This document shows, piece after piece, positions 1-8,826 of a DNA stretch of 64,000 nucleotides. This DNA is from Stutzerimonas kunmingensis (GTDB lineage: Bacteria > Pseudomonadota > Gammaproteobacteria > Pseudomonadales > Pseudomonadaceae). A program made the position numbers and the translations under genes. Every line of letters begins with the position of its first letter. Positions within the stretch are counted from its first letter, which is position 1. The notes under the pieces are model-generated. The model was not told where the DNA came from and made no database searches. It worked only from the letters and a program-made list of their open reading frames with translations. Where the stretch lies: NCBI RefSeq assembly GCF_021432085.1, contig NZ_CP090366.1, positions 1,426,001 through 1,490,000 of the forward strand, in the 5' to 3' direction.

Positions 1-390
1 GTCGGCGCGAGCGCGGCGGACATCGAGCGGCTGCTGGCCGAGGTCGGGCTGAGTGGCGCGGCCGATAGCCTGCCGGATCAGCTCTCGCTGGGCATGGCGC
101 GCAGGGCGGCACTGGCGCGCTGCCTGGCGATCAAGCCGGATCTGTTGCTGCTCGACGAACCCTTCGCCTCGCTGGATGCCGAGCGCGCCGCCGAACTGCG
201 CGGCCTGATCGCCCGCCTGCTGGATCAGCACCCGGCCATGGCGATGATCTGCGTGACCCACGATCCGCGCGATGCCGACGATCTGGCCAACTGCCTGTGG
301 TACCTGAGCGGCGTCCCGGCGACATTGCGCTGCGATGAGCCGCTCGGCAGCGCCGCCAGCCTCAGTCAGCTCAGCGAGCGCCGCGCCTGA
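1..390 (+). CDS. ABC transporter ATP-binding protein, 3' part only
   Basis: C-terminal 129 residues of an ABC ATPase; the reading frame is open from the first base, so the start and Walker A lie outside the window. The signature loop reads LSLGM instead of the usual LSGGQ (around residue 30), followed by ARRAALARCL, then Walker B LLLLDEPFASLD and the H-loop CVTHD, in the order expected for the family. The relaxed signature resembles ATPases of NitT/TauT- and thiamine-type importers, but the substrate cannot be told. The role is ATP hydrolysis driving an inner-membrane importer. It ends 8 bases before the convergent DUF445 gene. Confidence 0.85.
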   Translation, partial: VGASAADIERLLAEVGLSGAADSLPDQLSLGMARRAALARCLAIKPDLLLLDEPFASLDAERAAELRGLIARLLDQHPAMAMICVTHDPRDADDLANCLWYLSGVPATLRCDEPLGSAASLSQLSERRA

Positions 391-397
391 GCGGCAT

Positions 398-1663
398 TCA
401 GCCGGCCAGCAGCTGCGTCAGCGCGTGTAGCGCCAGACCGACCAGCCCGCCGACCAGCGTGCCGTTGATGCGGATGTACTGCAGGTCCTTGCCGACGCTC
501 TGTTCCAGCTGCTCGACCAGCTCGCGGCTTTCCCAGTTCTCCACGCGCTGCGCGATATAGGCGCCGATCTGCCCGCGATAGCGCTCCAGCAGGCCGGGCG
601 CGGCGGCCAGCAGTTGCTCGTTGATCCAGTTGCGCATGGATTCGTCCGCCGCCAGGCCGTCGCCGAGGCCGCGGCAGAGGCTGACGATGCGTCGGCCGAT
701 GCGTGAATCGTCACTGGCCAGGTCGCTCTCCAGCCAGGCGGTGAGTTCCTGCCAGAGGTTGCCGAAATAGGCGCTGGTAGCCGGGTGCTCCAAGAGCTGC
801 GCGAGGATGCGCTCGACCTCCAGGGCGTATTGCGGGTCCTGCTCCAGGCGCTCGATGTATTCGCTGACGTGTTCGTCGAAACGCTGGCGGATCAGATGCT
901 CGGGGTCGGCGGCGATCTCGGCGATCAATGCGGACAGGCCATCGACGAACTTGTTCGCCGACCAGCCGCTCACCGGCCGGCTCAGGCCGAGATAGCGCAG
1001 GGTGCGGATTTCCCGGCTGATGGCGTCGGCGACCAGCGCGCGGGTTTCCTCATCCTGCATGATCGAATCGAGGCGGATCAGCAACTCGTCGAGCATCGCC
1101 TGATGCCGGCCCTGGCTGGTCAGCACGCGCAAGGCCTGGGCCAGCGGGGCGGAGAGGTCGAACCTGCGCAGTCGCGTGGTCACCTTGGCCTCGACGAAGG
1201 CGCGCACGCGCTCGTCATGCAGCGCGGCGATGCCGAAATGTGCAACGCCGGTGAGCCTGCGGCCGACCGCCTCGGCATTGCTCGGATGGCGTAGCCAGCC
1301 GGCCAGGCGCGAGGCGATGTCGAGTTCCTGCAGCTTGGCGAGCACCAGCGGCGTGGCGAGGAAATGCGTGGTGATGAAGCTGGACAGGTTCTGACCGATG
1401 CGTGCCTTGCTGCGCGGGATGATCGCCGTGTGCGGGATCGGCAGACCCAGCGGGTGGCGGAACAGCGCGGTGACGGCGAACCAGTCGGCGATCGCGCCGA
1501 TCATGGCGGCTTCGGCGAACGAGGCGACGTAGCCCCAGGCCGAATGGCTGGCTTCGAAGCGTGTCGCGACGATGTAGAGCAGGGCGGCCAGTAGCAACAG
1601 AAGGCCGGCGACCAGCTTCATGCGCGAAACCGGTGACTGCCAGGCGCTGATCATGGAACGCAT
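398..1663 (-). CDS. DUF445 family membrane protein (YjiN-like)
   Basis: 421 residues. One N-terminal transmembrane segment (LVAGLLLLLAALLYIVAT) is followed by the DUF445 hallmark stretch GAIADWFAVTALFRHPLG and IPHTAIIPRSKARIG, a long helical middle, and a second hydrophobic helix at the C terminus (GTLVGGLVGLALHAL). The family is widespread; its biochemical role is unknown, though it is thought to be an inner-membrane protein. The frame is open further upstream, but the ATG at 1663 is preceded by a GAGGA Shine-Dalgarno sequence and gives a normal family length, so I chose it. It stands alone and is convergent with the ABC gene. Confidence 0.85.
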   Translation of the reverse strand: MRSMISAWQSPVSRMKLVAGLLLLLAALLYIVATRFEASHSAWGYVASFAEAAMIGAIADWFAVTALFRHPLGLPIPHTAIIPRSKARIGQNLSSFITTHFLATPLVLAKLQELDIASRLAGWLRHPSNAEAVGRRLTGVAHFGIAALHDERVRAFVEAKVTTRLRRFDLSAPLAQALRVLTSQGRHQAMLDELLIRLDSIMQDEETRALVADAISREIRTLRYLGLSRPVSGWSANKFVDGLSALIAEIAADPEHLIRQRFDEHVSEYIERLEQDPQYALEVERILAQLLEHPATSAYFGNLWQELTAWLESDLASDDSRIGRRIVSLCRGLGDGLAADESMRNWINEQLLAAAPGLLERYRGQIGAYIAQRVENWESRELVEQLEQSVGKDLQYIRINGTLVGGLVGLALHALTQLLAG

Positions 1664-1898
1664 GCAGGTCCTCGTCGTGTGGGCGAATGGAATCTCTAGG
1701 GGGTAGACAGCGAAGCAGGGCGATGAGGTCGGCGCTTGAATGAAACGCATGATGATGCGGATCGTCAGGCGGTTGGGCTAGCTGGGCTGAAACTTGCCTG
1801 CAGGATGGATTCGTACGGCAGCCTGGACCAGGCCGGTGCCGCTGCTTGAGACGGCACGGCTGCGCCGAGGTCCACCCGACGGACTCTGCTGAATCGCC

Positions 1899-1926
1899 GG
1901 GTGGATGTCGCTTCGCGCATCCACCG
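1899..1926. repeat. small hairpin repeat (GGTGGATG / CATCCACC)
   Basis: In the 298-base gap between the DUF445 gene and the next gene, an 8-bp perfect stem (1900-1907 with 1918-1925) encloses a TCGCTTCGCG loop, and partial copies of GGTGGATG recur at about 1938 and 1955. This sequence type is a frequent intergenic repeat in pseudomonads (from memory). No gene is evident in the gap. Confidence 0.5.
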
Positions 1927-1961
1927 GAACACGCCCGGTGGATGTAATCGCCGGAGGTGGA

Positions 1962-2363
1962 TCAGACCTCGTCGTCCTCTTCCTCGCGGATCAGCACGTA
2001 CTGGCCTTCGGCATCGTTCAGGCAGTCCCAGACGTAGAACATCGATACCTGGCCCGGGCTTTCCGTGACGGCGGCGTAGTCGCCGGGCACGGCAGTGAAG
2101 TAGACGCCGGAGTCGGGCGCTGCCTGGCAGGCGATGCGGGCGACGACGAAGGCTTCCGGCGCGGTGCCGTCGAAGTAGTCGTCACGGTCCTTGGCATCCC
2201 ATTCGGCTGGCGCTTCAAAGGGGCCGCTGATGACGATGCGCGCGTCACCAAGATCCTGCTCTTCCGCTTCCTCGTCGTATTCGTCGGGGCGGTACAGGGT
2301 GCATTCCAGGGCTTCCGGGTTTTCGAGAATGGCCGCGCGGGATTGTGGGGTGAGTGTCTGCAT
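1962..2363 (-). CDS. hypothetical acidic protein
   Basis: 133 residues, strongly acidic (for example PDEYDEEAEEQDLGD near residue 30, EEEDDEV at the C terminus). No signal peptide, membrane segment or motif that I recognise; probably soluble and cytoplasmic. The ATG at 2363 (MQTLTPQSRA) has GGAG about 6 bases upstream, whereas the longer open frame starts in low-complexity sequence without a ribosome site. It faces a divergent pair of small genes. Confidence 0.7.
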   Translation of the reverse strand: MQTLTPQSRAAILENPEALECTLYRPDEYDEEAEEQDLGDARIVISGPFEAPAEWDAKDRDDYFDGTAPEAFVVARIACQAAPDSGVYFTAVPGDYAAVTESPGQVSMFYVWDCLNDAEGQYVLIREEEDDEV

Positions 2364-2590
2364 GGAATCTCCGACTGCGGTTGGGTGTGAGGGGGCAGTG
2401 TGGTGGAGCGGCTCGGGCAGTGCAATCGGTTGCATGGTCGCGCCCGCCGATAGTGGCACGGGATCGGTCGGGCAATCCTGCGGCGGCGCCACGGCAACCT
2501 TCGGACCGCCGGTGCCGTGCGGTTCGAACGTCGCGTGGTTTGTCGCCTCCAATCGATATCAGTCATCCACCCGCGACAGCCGAGGCAACC

Positions 2591-2779
2591 ATGAAGGCAG
2601 ATGACCAGCAGGCAGGCGATGAGCCTGATGTGACCATGACCGATGGAGGCGAAAAGAACGCCGGCGAAGACCCGGACTACGACGACCAGCCTTCGCCGCT
2701 GGACGATCCTGACGAGCCTGAGACGTTGCCGGACGATCCGGACATCCAGGGAGAAGACGGTTCCGGCGAGCCGAGCTGA
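2591..2779 (+). CDS. small acidic hypothetical protein
   Basis: 62 residues, about a third Asp or Glu, with proline-rich spacing (PSPLDDPDEPETLPDDPD). No cysteine, no membrane segment; likely intrinsically disordered. GAGG lies 6 bases before the ATG. Such Asp/Pro-rich small proteins are common and unstudied in pseudomonads. The downstream DUF2188 gene starts 40 bases later on the same strand, so the two may be cotranscribed. Confidence 0.55.
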   Translation: MKADDQQAGDEPDVTMTDGGEKNAGEDPDYDDQPSPLDDPDEPETLPDDPDIQGEDGSGEPS

Positions 2780-2819
2780 CCCATCCGCCCACGACAATCG
2801 CCGCCCCAGAGGAGTCACC

Positions 2820-3029
2820 ATGAACATTTATCAGGTCAGGCCCACCGAAATGGGCTGGGAGCTGGAAGACCAGCAAACCCAGAAAACCGTGCTGCGAACC
2901 CTCACCAAGGACGAGATGTACAGCGCGCTGGATGCCTACATGGACGGCCGCGCCGCGTCGGTCGAGGTATTCGGTCGCGATGGCGAGCTGGAGGAGGCGC
3001 GTCCCTATCCGGGGAGCCATCACCTGTAG
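2820..3029 (+). CDS. DUF2188-like protein
   Basis: 69 residues. The pattern MNIYQVRPTEMGWELE at the start and VEVFGRDGELEEARPYPG at the end matches the DUF2188 shape (Y-V-P-GW, then a C-terminal RDG-x-Y-G strand). Function unknown; proteins of this family are small, cytoplasmic and often stress-associated. A clear AGAGGAG site lies about 6 bases before the ATG. The 240 bases after it hold nothing I can support. Confidence 0.7.
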   Translation: MNIYQVRPTEMGWELEDQQTQKTVLRTLTKDEMYSALDAYMDGRAASVEVFGRDGELEEARPYPGSHHL

Positions 3030-3270
3030 ACATAGCCGCCTGTTTGGTAAGTTCAGTCGGGCAATTTCGGCGCCCATGGCCCCGATACTGTGTTGCTGCT
3101 CCTTGCCATAGCCCGCTATGACTCGCCGCAGCGCCTTATCTCGGAGCCCTGTTCATCCGAACTTGCCTCAACCAACTCACTACACAGGCCACTAGGGCAA
3201 TTTCCTTCAATACCATGCCCTGTCGGGCCCATAGCCTGCCCACCATCTTCCACTGGTAAGCAGAGTACTC

Positions 3271-3858
3271 ATGGACCCCTATCTCTCGATGGCTGCGTTC
3301 GCCCTGGCCTCGTCGATTACTCCTGGCCCGGTCAACCTGGTCGCGCTCAACTGTGGCGCGCGTTTCGGCTTTCGCGCCAGTGCTCGGCACATCACCGGTG
3401 CAACTGTAGGTTTCACCCTGTTGCTGCTGCTGATCGGCCTCGGGCTTTACGAGCTGCTCGAGCGGGCGCCGATTCTGATGCGTGGCATCCAGTGGGGCGG
3501 GGTCGCCTTCCTGCTCTACATGGCCTGGAGGCTTGCAGTCGATGATGGCCGTCCGGAACCCGCTGCGGCCGGCAATGGCCCGTCGCTGCTCGACGGCGCG
3601 CTGATGCAATGGCTCAATCCAAAGGCCTGGCTGGCGTCAGTGGCGGGCATGGGGCTGTTCGCGGCGAATGGCGATGTGCTGCGGGTCTGGCTGTTCGCCG
3701 GCCTGTATTTCGTCATCTGTTATGGCTCGATTGCCTGCTGGGCCGGAGCTGGCGCCTTTCTCAGCCGCTACCTGCAGGAGCCGGGGCGGGTGCGCTGGCT
3801 CAATCGAGCGATGGCACTGTTGCTGGCAGGCAGTGCGTTCTATCTAGTGGCGGGCTGA
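3271..3858 (+). CDS. LysE/RhtB family amino-acid exporter
   Basis: 195 residues with about six hydrophobic helices. The family fingerprint ITPGPVNLVALNCGARFG is at residues 17-34, and the mid-protein motif MQWLNPKAWLAS at about 112-123. Members export amino acids or related solutes across the inner membrane by proton antiport. Its 3' end overlaps the convergent AraC regulator gene by 15 bases; LysE exporters paired with AraC regulators recur in pseudomonads, so the neighbour may control it, though the convergent layout gives no shared promoter. Confidence 0.9.
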   Translation: MDPYLSMAAFALASSITPGPVNLVALNCGARFGFRASARHITGATVGFTLLLLLIGLGLYELLERAPILMRGIQWGGVAFLLYMAWRLAVDDGRPEPAAAGNGPSLLDGALMQWLNPKAWLASVAGMGLFAANGDVLRVWLFAGLYFVICYGSIACWAGAGAFLSRYLQEPGRVRWLNRAMALLLAGSAFYLVAG

Positions 3859-4695
3859 GCCCGGCGCGATGCGATCCCGGTACTGCCCGGGCGTCGCCGC
3901 CAGCTGACGTTTGAAGGTGCGCTGGAAGTGCGCCTGGTCCGCAAAACCGGCGGCCAGTGCTACCTCGGCGAGGTCATGACCCTGGCGCAGCCAGTGCTGG
4001 CTGCGCTGGATGCGACGGTTGAGCAGATAGGCATGCGGGGTCATGCCGTAGTGCTGCCTGAAGGTGCGGATCAGATAGGACGGCGACAGCGCGGCTGCCT
4101 GGCAGATGTCTTCCAGGCGCAGCGCCTGGGTACAGTGTTCGGCAATGTAGTCGGCCGCCCGTCGCAGCTGTTCGACGGGCTCAGCGCCCGGGCTGGCGGC
4201 TGCCGGGGCAAGGGTCTGCTGCAGCAGCGTGAAGTACTCGACCGCCGTGCTCTGCCGCTGCAGCGTGCCCGCCTGCGGGTCGAGCAGGGTCGCGTACAGC
4301 CTGGTCAACCCGGTGAACAACGCCGGGTCGAGGCTCTGGATCGGCGTGTAGGGAATGAAGCAGCCGTCGGTGCTGACGCCCAGTTCATGCTGCAGCGCGC
4401 CCAGCCAGCGCGTGTCGACGTAGAACATCAGGTACGACCAGGGTTGGCCGTCGATGGGGTTGCAGGCATGCACCGTTTGCGGATTGATGATCACCACGGC
4501 GCCGCGGGCGATCCGCTGGCGTGCCGTGCCGTTGAAGTAGGTGCTGGCGCCGGCGGTGATCGCGCCGATGGAAAAGGTCTCGTGACAGTGCGGCGCATAG
4601 CAGACCCTGCGCCCATCGGCGACCGCCCGCGCCTCGAGGAAGGGTAGGGCGGCGTCGCGCCAGAAGCGTGGCTGGCTGTCGTCCGGATTGTTCAC
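3844..4695 (-). CDS. AraC family transcriptional regulator
   Basis: 283 residues: an N-terminal cupin-type sensing domain (HCHETFSIGAITAG at about 38-51) and a C-terminal double helix-turn-helix domain (about 180-275) with the typical ending HFQRTFKRQLAATPGQYR. It would bind DNA and activate a nearby promoter in response to a small ligand. Start is a GTG at 4695 with GGCAGG upstream. It overlaps the LysE exporter tail to tail; the target is inferred, not shown. Confidence 0.9.
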   Translation of the reverse strand: MNNPDDSQPRFWRDAALPFLEARAVADGRRVCYAPHCHETFSIGAITAGASTYFNGTARQRIARGAVVIINPQTVHACNPIDGQPWSYLMFYVDTRWLGALQHELGVSTDGCFIPYTPIQSLDPALFTGLTRLYATLLDPQAGTLQRQSTAVEYFTLLQQTLAPAAASPGAEPVEQLRRAADYIAEHCTQALRLEDICQAAALSPSYLIRTFRQHYGMTPHAYLLNRRIQRSQHWLRQGHDLAEVALAAGFADQAHFQRTFKRQLAATPGQYRDRIAPGSARH

Positions 4696-4807
4696 GTTGT
4701 GCCTGCCGTCATCGATACGAAACTGTAGTCAGACTCTAGCAATCATTCGGCGCTCTGGCATGCTCGACGACCAGGTTCGCCATTTCAGTCCCGGCCAAGG
4801 AGTTTCC

Positions 4808-5233
4808 ATGCGTCTGACCCTCGCTTTCACTGCACTGCTGTCGCTGGCTGGCTGTTCATCCTGGCAGCCCGATGCCGAGGACATCGAACCGGTGCCGGCC
4901 GAGCGGGTGCTGGCCTACCAACAGCCCCTGGAGAACGCCGGTGAGGTGGTGGTGACGCGGGATTTCGGCTTGCGTGGCGGCGGCTGCTACATCGCCGTGC
5001 TGATCGATCGTGAGCTGGCTGCGCGCATCCACGTCGGCGAGGTGGTACGTTTTCAGGTGCCGGCCGGTGCGCGGATCGTCAGCATCGGCACCGATCCGCT
5101 GGACGACACGCTGTGTGGCAAGCTCAGCCTGCGCCGCGAGAAACTGGCGCAGGTGCAGGCGGGGCAGACGCTGGAATATCGCGTCATCAGCGACAACCGC
5201 ATCGGCTTCGATATCGTGCCGGTCGAGCCCTGA
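4808..5233 (+). CDS. small lipoprotein, hypothetical
   Basis: 141 residues. Signal peptide with lipobox LSLAGC (Cys at residue 16), so it is lipid-anchored and, with Ser-Ser following, likely sorted to the outer membrane. Two further cysteines (in GGGCYIAV and DTLCGKL) could pair. The fold looks beta-rich. The ATG at 4808 has a perfect AAGGAG 6 bases upstream. No close family name comes to mind. It ends 9 bases before a convergent secreted-protein gene. Confidence 0.75.
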   Translation: MRLTLAFTALLSLAGCSSWQPDAEDIEPVPAERVLAYQQPLENAGEVVVTRDFGLRGGGCYIAVLIDRELAARIHVGEVVRFQVPAGARIVSIGTDPLDDTLCGKLSLRREKLAQVQAGQTLEYRVISDNRIGFDIVPVEP

Positions 5234-5242
5234 TGCGGCGGA

Positions 5243-5593
5243 TTACTTGATCACCGTCCGCGCAGTCTTCAGATAGTCCGCGCCGTAGCTGCTGACTTCG
5301 TCGGCGCTCTCGGCTTCCGAGGCGATGTGGATTTCCTCCAGGGTATCGTTCAGCCCGTCCATTTCCTCGACGATTTTCTCCAGCGCCGCTTTCAGCGTGT
5401 AGGTCAGTTCGTGGATCTGCGCCATGTTCTCCGGTGTCTGCTCCTGCGCCAGGGCCTGGTCGAGGCGGGTGTTGTATTCGGAGAATTGCTTCACCGCCTC
5501 GGCCAAGTTGCTAGGTGGCGGTGCCTCGGCGAAGGCATGGTTGGCGACGATGGTGGTCAGCGCCAGAGCGGCGGTCCGGATAAGCGTTTTCAC
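5243..5593 (-). CDS. small periplasmic helical protein (DUF6746-like)
   Basis: 116 residues: cleavable signal peptide ending ANHAFAEA, then three amphipathic helices with FSEYNTRLDQALAQEQ, ELTYTLKAALEKI and LEEIHIASE. This resembles a short periplasmic family I recall as DUF6746; role unknown. The GTG at 5593 is chosen because AAGGGA lies 7 bases upstream and the signal peptide begins directly after it; the open frame further upstream is non-coding in composition. Confidence 0.7.
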   Translation of the reverse strand: MKTLIRTAALALTTIVANHAFAEAPPPSNLAEAVKQFSEYNTRLDQALAQEQTPENMAQIHELTYTLKAALEKIVEEMDGLNDTLEEIHIASEAESADEVSSYGADYLKTARTVIK

Positions 5594-5802
5594 GACAGGT
5601 CCCTTGCTGAATTTGGTCGGCCGCGAAGGTATCACCTGCGGGTACTGACGCTGTGTAGTAGCGCACAGTCTGCGCTGCGTCATTAGTCGCATGCCGCGTC
5701 GCACGGCAGGGCTGGCCCGGGAAATTCATCGGCGGTGCAGACCTCATCACTGTCGCTCCTGCAAGGCCGCAGCCGCTGCTGAGTTGAACTGTCCGACCGC
5801 TC

Positions 5803-5818
5803 TGGCACGCACCTTGCG
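5803..5818 (+). promoter_or_regulatory. possible sigma-54 (-24/-12) promoter
   Basis: TGGCACG-N4-TTGCG has the exact GG-N10-GC spacing of RpoN promoters (GG at 5804-5805, GC at 5816-5817). It points toward the chemoreceptor gene but lies 13 bases upstream of a strong FliA-type site, so only one may be used, or both in series. Confidence 0.5.
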
Positions 5819-5830
5819 ATGATTTTTCAT

Positions 5831-5857
5831 TAAAGGGCGACCATGCTTGGCCGATAT
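5831..5857 (+). promoter_or_regulatory. FliA (sigma-28) promoter of the chemoreceptor gene
   Basis: TAAA at 5831-5834, exactly 15 bases, then GCCGATAT at 5850-5857, which matches the flagellar/chemotaxis consensus TAAA-N15-GCCGATAA at all but the last base. Transcription would start near 5865, giving a leader of about 200 bases. The match to a chemotaxis target downstream supports it strongly. The rest of the 472-base gap (5594-6065) holds no gene I can support. Confidence 0.75.
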
Positions 5858-6065
5858 GATCTCGCGTGCTGGCATTCCGCCTGTGCTCGGCAGGCGTCTG
5901 TAGACCCAACAACAAGATCACGCTCCCGCTTCCTCTTCCGCGATTCGCGTCCTGCAACAGGACCACTCGGCACGTCCCACGCCCGACGCGCCGGTTCGAC
6001 CGTTATGCCTCACTTTTGCCAATTTGCCGCTCCTCACGAACGGCACGCCATATGGAAAAGAACGA

Positions 6066-7685
6066 ATGATGCAGCAACTGACAATCCGTGCCCGCCTGCT
6101 GATTCTGGTCGGGGCCATGCTTGCGGCCTGCCTGGTGATCGGGCTGACCGGGCTCAATGCCCAGCAGCGCAGCGTGGCCGGGCTCAACACCGTGTACCTG
6201 GACCGCGTCGTGCCGCTGCGTGACCTCAAGCTGATCGTCGACCTGTACGCGGTGAAGATCGTCGATGCGACGCACAAGGCCCGCAGCGGCATGCTCAGCT
6301 ATCCGCAGGCGCGTGACGAGGTGCGCAACGCCCGCGCCGAGATCAACCGGCTCTGGCTGGCATACCTGAACACCCACTTGGTCGATGCCGAGCGGCAGCT
6401 TGCCTCGCGGATCGAGACGCTGATGAAGGCCACGGAGGAACCCTTCGACGCCCTCGAGCGCACGCTGGACCGGCACAGCGAGAAACGTCTGGCGGCGTTC
6501 GTCATCAACGACCTGTATCCGCTGGTCGATCCCATCTCCGAGGGCTTCTCCCAGCTGATCGAGCTGCAACTGGGCGAGGCCAAGGCCGAGTACGAACAGG
6601 CGCAGGCGCTCTATCAGCGCAACCGCCTGCTGAACATCGGCCTGTTGCTGGCGCTGCTGGTGGGCGGCGGCCTGTTCGCCATGGTGATGCTGCGCAGCAT
6701 CAGCCGGCCGCTGGAGGAGTTGAAGCAGGCCGCGGCCGCAGTGGCTGCGGGTGATTTGAGTCGCACCATCGAGTGTCGCGGCAAGGACGAAATCACCGAG
6801 GTGCAGCAGTCGATCCGTCAGATGCAGCGCACCCTGCGCGATACGCTGCAGGACATCCAGGGCTCGGCGACCCAGCTGGCGTCGGCTGCCGAGGAGCTGC
6901 ACGCGGTCACCCAGCACACCGCCCAAGGCATCCATCAGCAGAACGAGGAAGTGCAGATGGCCGCCACCGCGGTCACCGAGATGTCCGCCGCGGTGGACGA
7001 AGTGGCCGGCAACGCCAACCGCACCTCCGATGCTTCGCGCGATGCCGAGACGGTCGCCGACGACGGCCGCCGCCAGGTGACTGCCACGCGGCAGACCATC
7101 GACCAGCTGAGCGACAAGCTGCAGCAGACCGCGGCCACCGTGACCCACCTGGCCCAAGAGGCTGCGAGCATCGGGCAGGTGGTGGATGTGATTCGCGCGA
7201 TCGCCGACCAGACCAATCTGCTCGCGCTCAACGCCGCCATCGAGGCCGCGCGGGCCGGCGAGGCTGGACGTGGATTCGCGGTGGTCGCCGACGAGGTGCG
7301 TAACCTCGCGCAGCGCACGCAGAGCTCGACCCAGGAGATTGAACGCATGATCGGCGCGATCCAGAGCGCTACCGAGCAATCGGTGCGCGACATGCAGCAG
7401 AGCAGTGAATTCGCTACGCGCAGCCAGACCATGGCCGGCGAAGCGGATCAGGCGCTGGGGCTGATCGCCGAGCGCGTCGGGCAGATCAACGAGATGAACC
7501 TGGTGATCGCCAGCGCCGCCGAGGAGCAGGCACAGGTCGCGCGGGAGGTGGATCGCAACCTGGTGGCCATCCGTGACATCTCAGAGCAGAGCGCCACCGG
7601 CGCGCAGCAGACCTCGGTGGCCAGCGACGAGCTGGCGCGCCTGGCGACGCAGCTCAACCAGCTGGTCGGGCGCTTCCGTCTGTAA
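6066..7685 (+). CDS. methyl-accepting chemotaxis protein (4-helix-bundle sensor)
   Basis: 539 residues. Transmembrane helix at about 9-31, a periplasmic four-helix-bundle ligand domain (about 35-185), a second membrane helix ([20 protein letters not shown], about 190-210), HAMP, then the cytoplasmic signalling coiled coil with the conserved hairpin [17 protein letters not shown] from residue 382. It would pass ligand occupancy to CheA/CheW at the cell pole. No C-terminal CheR/CheB pentapeptide. GGAAAAG precedes ATGATG; the first ATG is chosen. A FliA-type promoter lies 210 bases upstream, consistent with coregulation with flagellar genes. Confidence 0.93.
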   Translation: MMQQLTIRARLLILVGAMLAACLVIGLTGLNAQQRSVAGLNTVYLDRVVPLRDLKLIVDLYAVKIVDATHKARSGMLSYPQARDEVRNARAEINRLWLAYLNTHLVDAERQLASRIETLMKATEEPFDALERTLDRHSEKRLAAFVINDLYPLVDPISEGFSQLIELQLGEAKAEYEQAQALYQRNRLLNIGLLLALLVGGGLFAMVMLRSISRPLEELKQAAAAVAAGDLSRTIECRGKDEITEVQQSIRQMQRTLRDTLQDIQGSATQLASAAEELHAVTQHTAQGIHQQNEEVQMAATAVTEMSAAVDEVAGNANRTSDASRDAETVADDGRRQVTATRQTIDQLSDKLQQTAATVTHLAQEAASIGQVVDVIRAIADQTNLLALNAAIEAARAGEAGRGFAVVADEVRNLAQRTQSSTQEIERMIGAIQSATEQSVRDMQQSSEFATRSQTMAGEADQALGLIAERVGQINEMNLVIASAAEEQAQVAREVDRNLVAIRDISEQSATGAQQTSVASDELARLATQLNQLVGRFRL

Positions 7686-7806
7686 GCGAAGAGGGATGGG
7701 CTGACGCGGTCGGGACATGCATTGTGGCAATCCGACCGCGAACCCGGCTGCACGAATGCATTCCTATGTACGGAGTTTCCCGATTCGTACCGAACAGGAG
7801 TCGCGC

Positions 7807-8820
7807 GTGAAAACAGCCGTGTCCGCCCTGGCGCTTGCCGCCGGTCTAACCCTGAGCCTGCCGCTGCTGGCCGAAAGCCGAACCGCCTACGGCCCGCAGC
7901 TGGAAGGCTTCAGCTATCCGCATCCGCTCAAGCATTACCGTTTCGAGTCCCAGGGCAAGGCGCTGGAAATGGCCTTCATGGACGTCGAGCCGCAGGGCAA
8001 GGCGAACGGCCGCACGGCGCTGTTGCTGCATGGCAAGAACTTCTGCGGGGCGACCTGGGAGCGCACCATCGAGGTGCTCAGCCAGGCCGGTTACCGGGTC
8101 ATCGCTCCCGATCAGGTCGGTTTCTGCAGCTCGAGCAAGCCCGAGGGTTACCAGTTCAGCTTCGCCCAGTTGGCGCACAACACCCAGGCGCTGCTGGAGC
8201 AGGAAGACATCGAGCAGGTTACCGTGATCGGCCATTCCATGGGCGGCATGCTGGCCGCGCGACTGGCGCTGAACTACCCACAGCGGGTCGAGCAGCTGGT
8301 GCTGGTCAACCCCATCGGTCTGGAAGACTGGCAGGCTGAAGGCGTGCCGTACGCCTCGATCGATCAGCTCTATCAGTCGGAACTCAAAACCAACTTCGAC
8401 AGCATCAAGGCCTACCAGCAGAAGTTCTACTACAACGGCAGCTGGAAGCCGGAGTACGAGCGTTGGGTCGGCATGCTCGCCGGAATGTATGCCGGGGACG
8501 GCAAGGAACAGGTCGCCTGGAACCAGGCACAGACCTCGGAGATGGTTTTTACCCAGCCGGTGATCCATGAGTTTTCGCGGATCAGGACGCCGACCTTGCT
8601 GCTGATCGGCGGGCTGGATCGCACCGCGCCGGGCGCCAACCGTGCGCCGGAGGATGTCGCCAAGCGCCTGGGCAACTATCCCGAGCTGGGTCGCCAGGCT
8701 GCCGCGATGATTCCGGATGCGACGCTGGTGGCCTTCCCTGATCTTGGGCATTCACCGCAGGTCGAGGCACCAGAAGAATTCCACCGTGCGCTGCTCGAGA
8801 GGCTGGAGGCGCAGCGCTAA
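7807..8820 (+). CDS. secreted alpha/beta hydrolase
   Basis: 337 residues. Signal peptide (VKTAVSALALAAGLTLSL, cleavage after LLA) directs it to the periplasm. The hydrolase core shows the oxyanion HGKNF motif, nucleophile elbow GHSMGG with Ser144, a candidate Asp271 in GGLDRT, and His315 in DLGHSP: a complete catalytic triad. Substrate unknown, probably an ester or lactone. GTG start at 7807 with AACAGGAG upstream. Convergent with another hydrolase gene, 6 bases apart. Confidence 0.85.
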   Translation: MKTAVSALALAAGLTLSLPLLAESRTAYGPQLEGFSYPHPLKHYRFESQGKALEMAFMDVEPQGKANGRTALLLHGKNFCGATWERTIEVLSQAGYRVIAPDQVGFCSSSKPEGYQFSFAQLAHNTQALLEQEDIEQVTVIGHSMGGMLAARLALNYPQRVEQLVLVNPIGLEDWQAEGVPYASIDQLYQSELKTNFDSIKAYQQKFYYNGSWKPEYERWVGMLAGMYAGDGKEQVAWNQAQTSEMVFTQPVIHEFSRIRTPTLLLIGGLDRTAPGANRAPEDVAKRLGNYPELGRQAAAMIPDATLVAFPDLGHSPQVEAPEEFHRALLERLEAQR

Positions 8821-8826
8821 TACGTG

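Noticed and set aside
5843..6223. 126-codon plus-strand frame overlapping the first chemoreceptor start
   Set aside because: It overlaps the true gene in another frame, and its N terminus is low-complexity without homology, despite a nearby AAAGGG.
6003..7379. 458-codon open frame antisense to the first chemoreceptor
   Set aside because: High-GC mirror of a clear gene; the protein shows Leu/Arg/Gly-rich bias, no ribosome site, and no family match. Same for other long antisense frames at 12387-13460, 28643-30133, 43662-44735 and 47185-48996.
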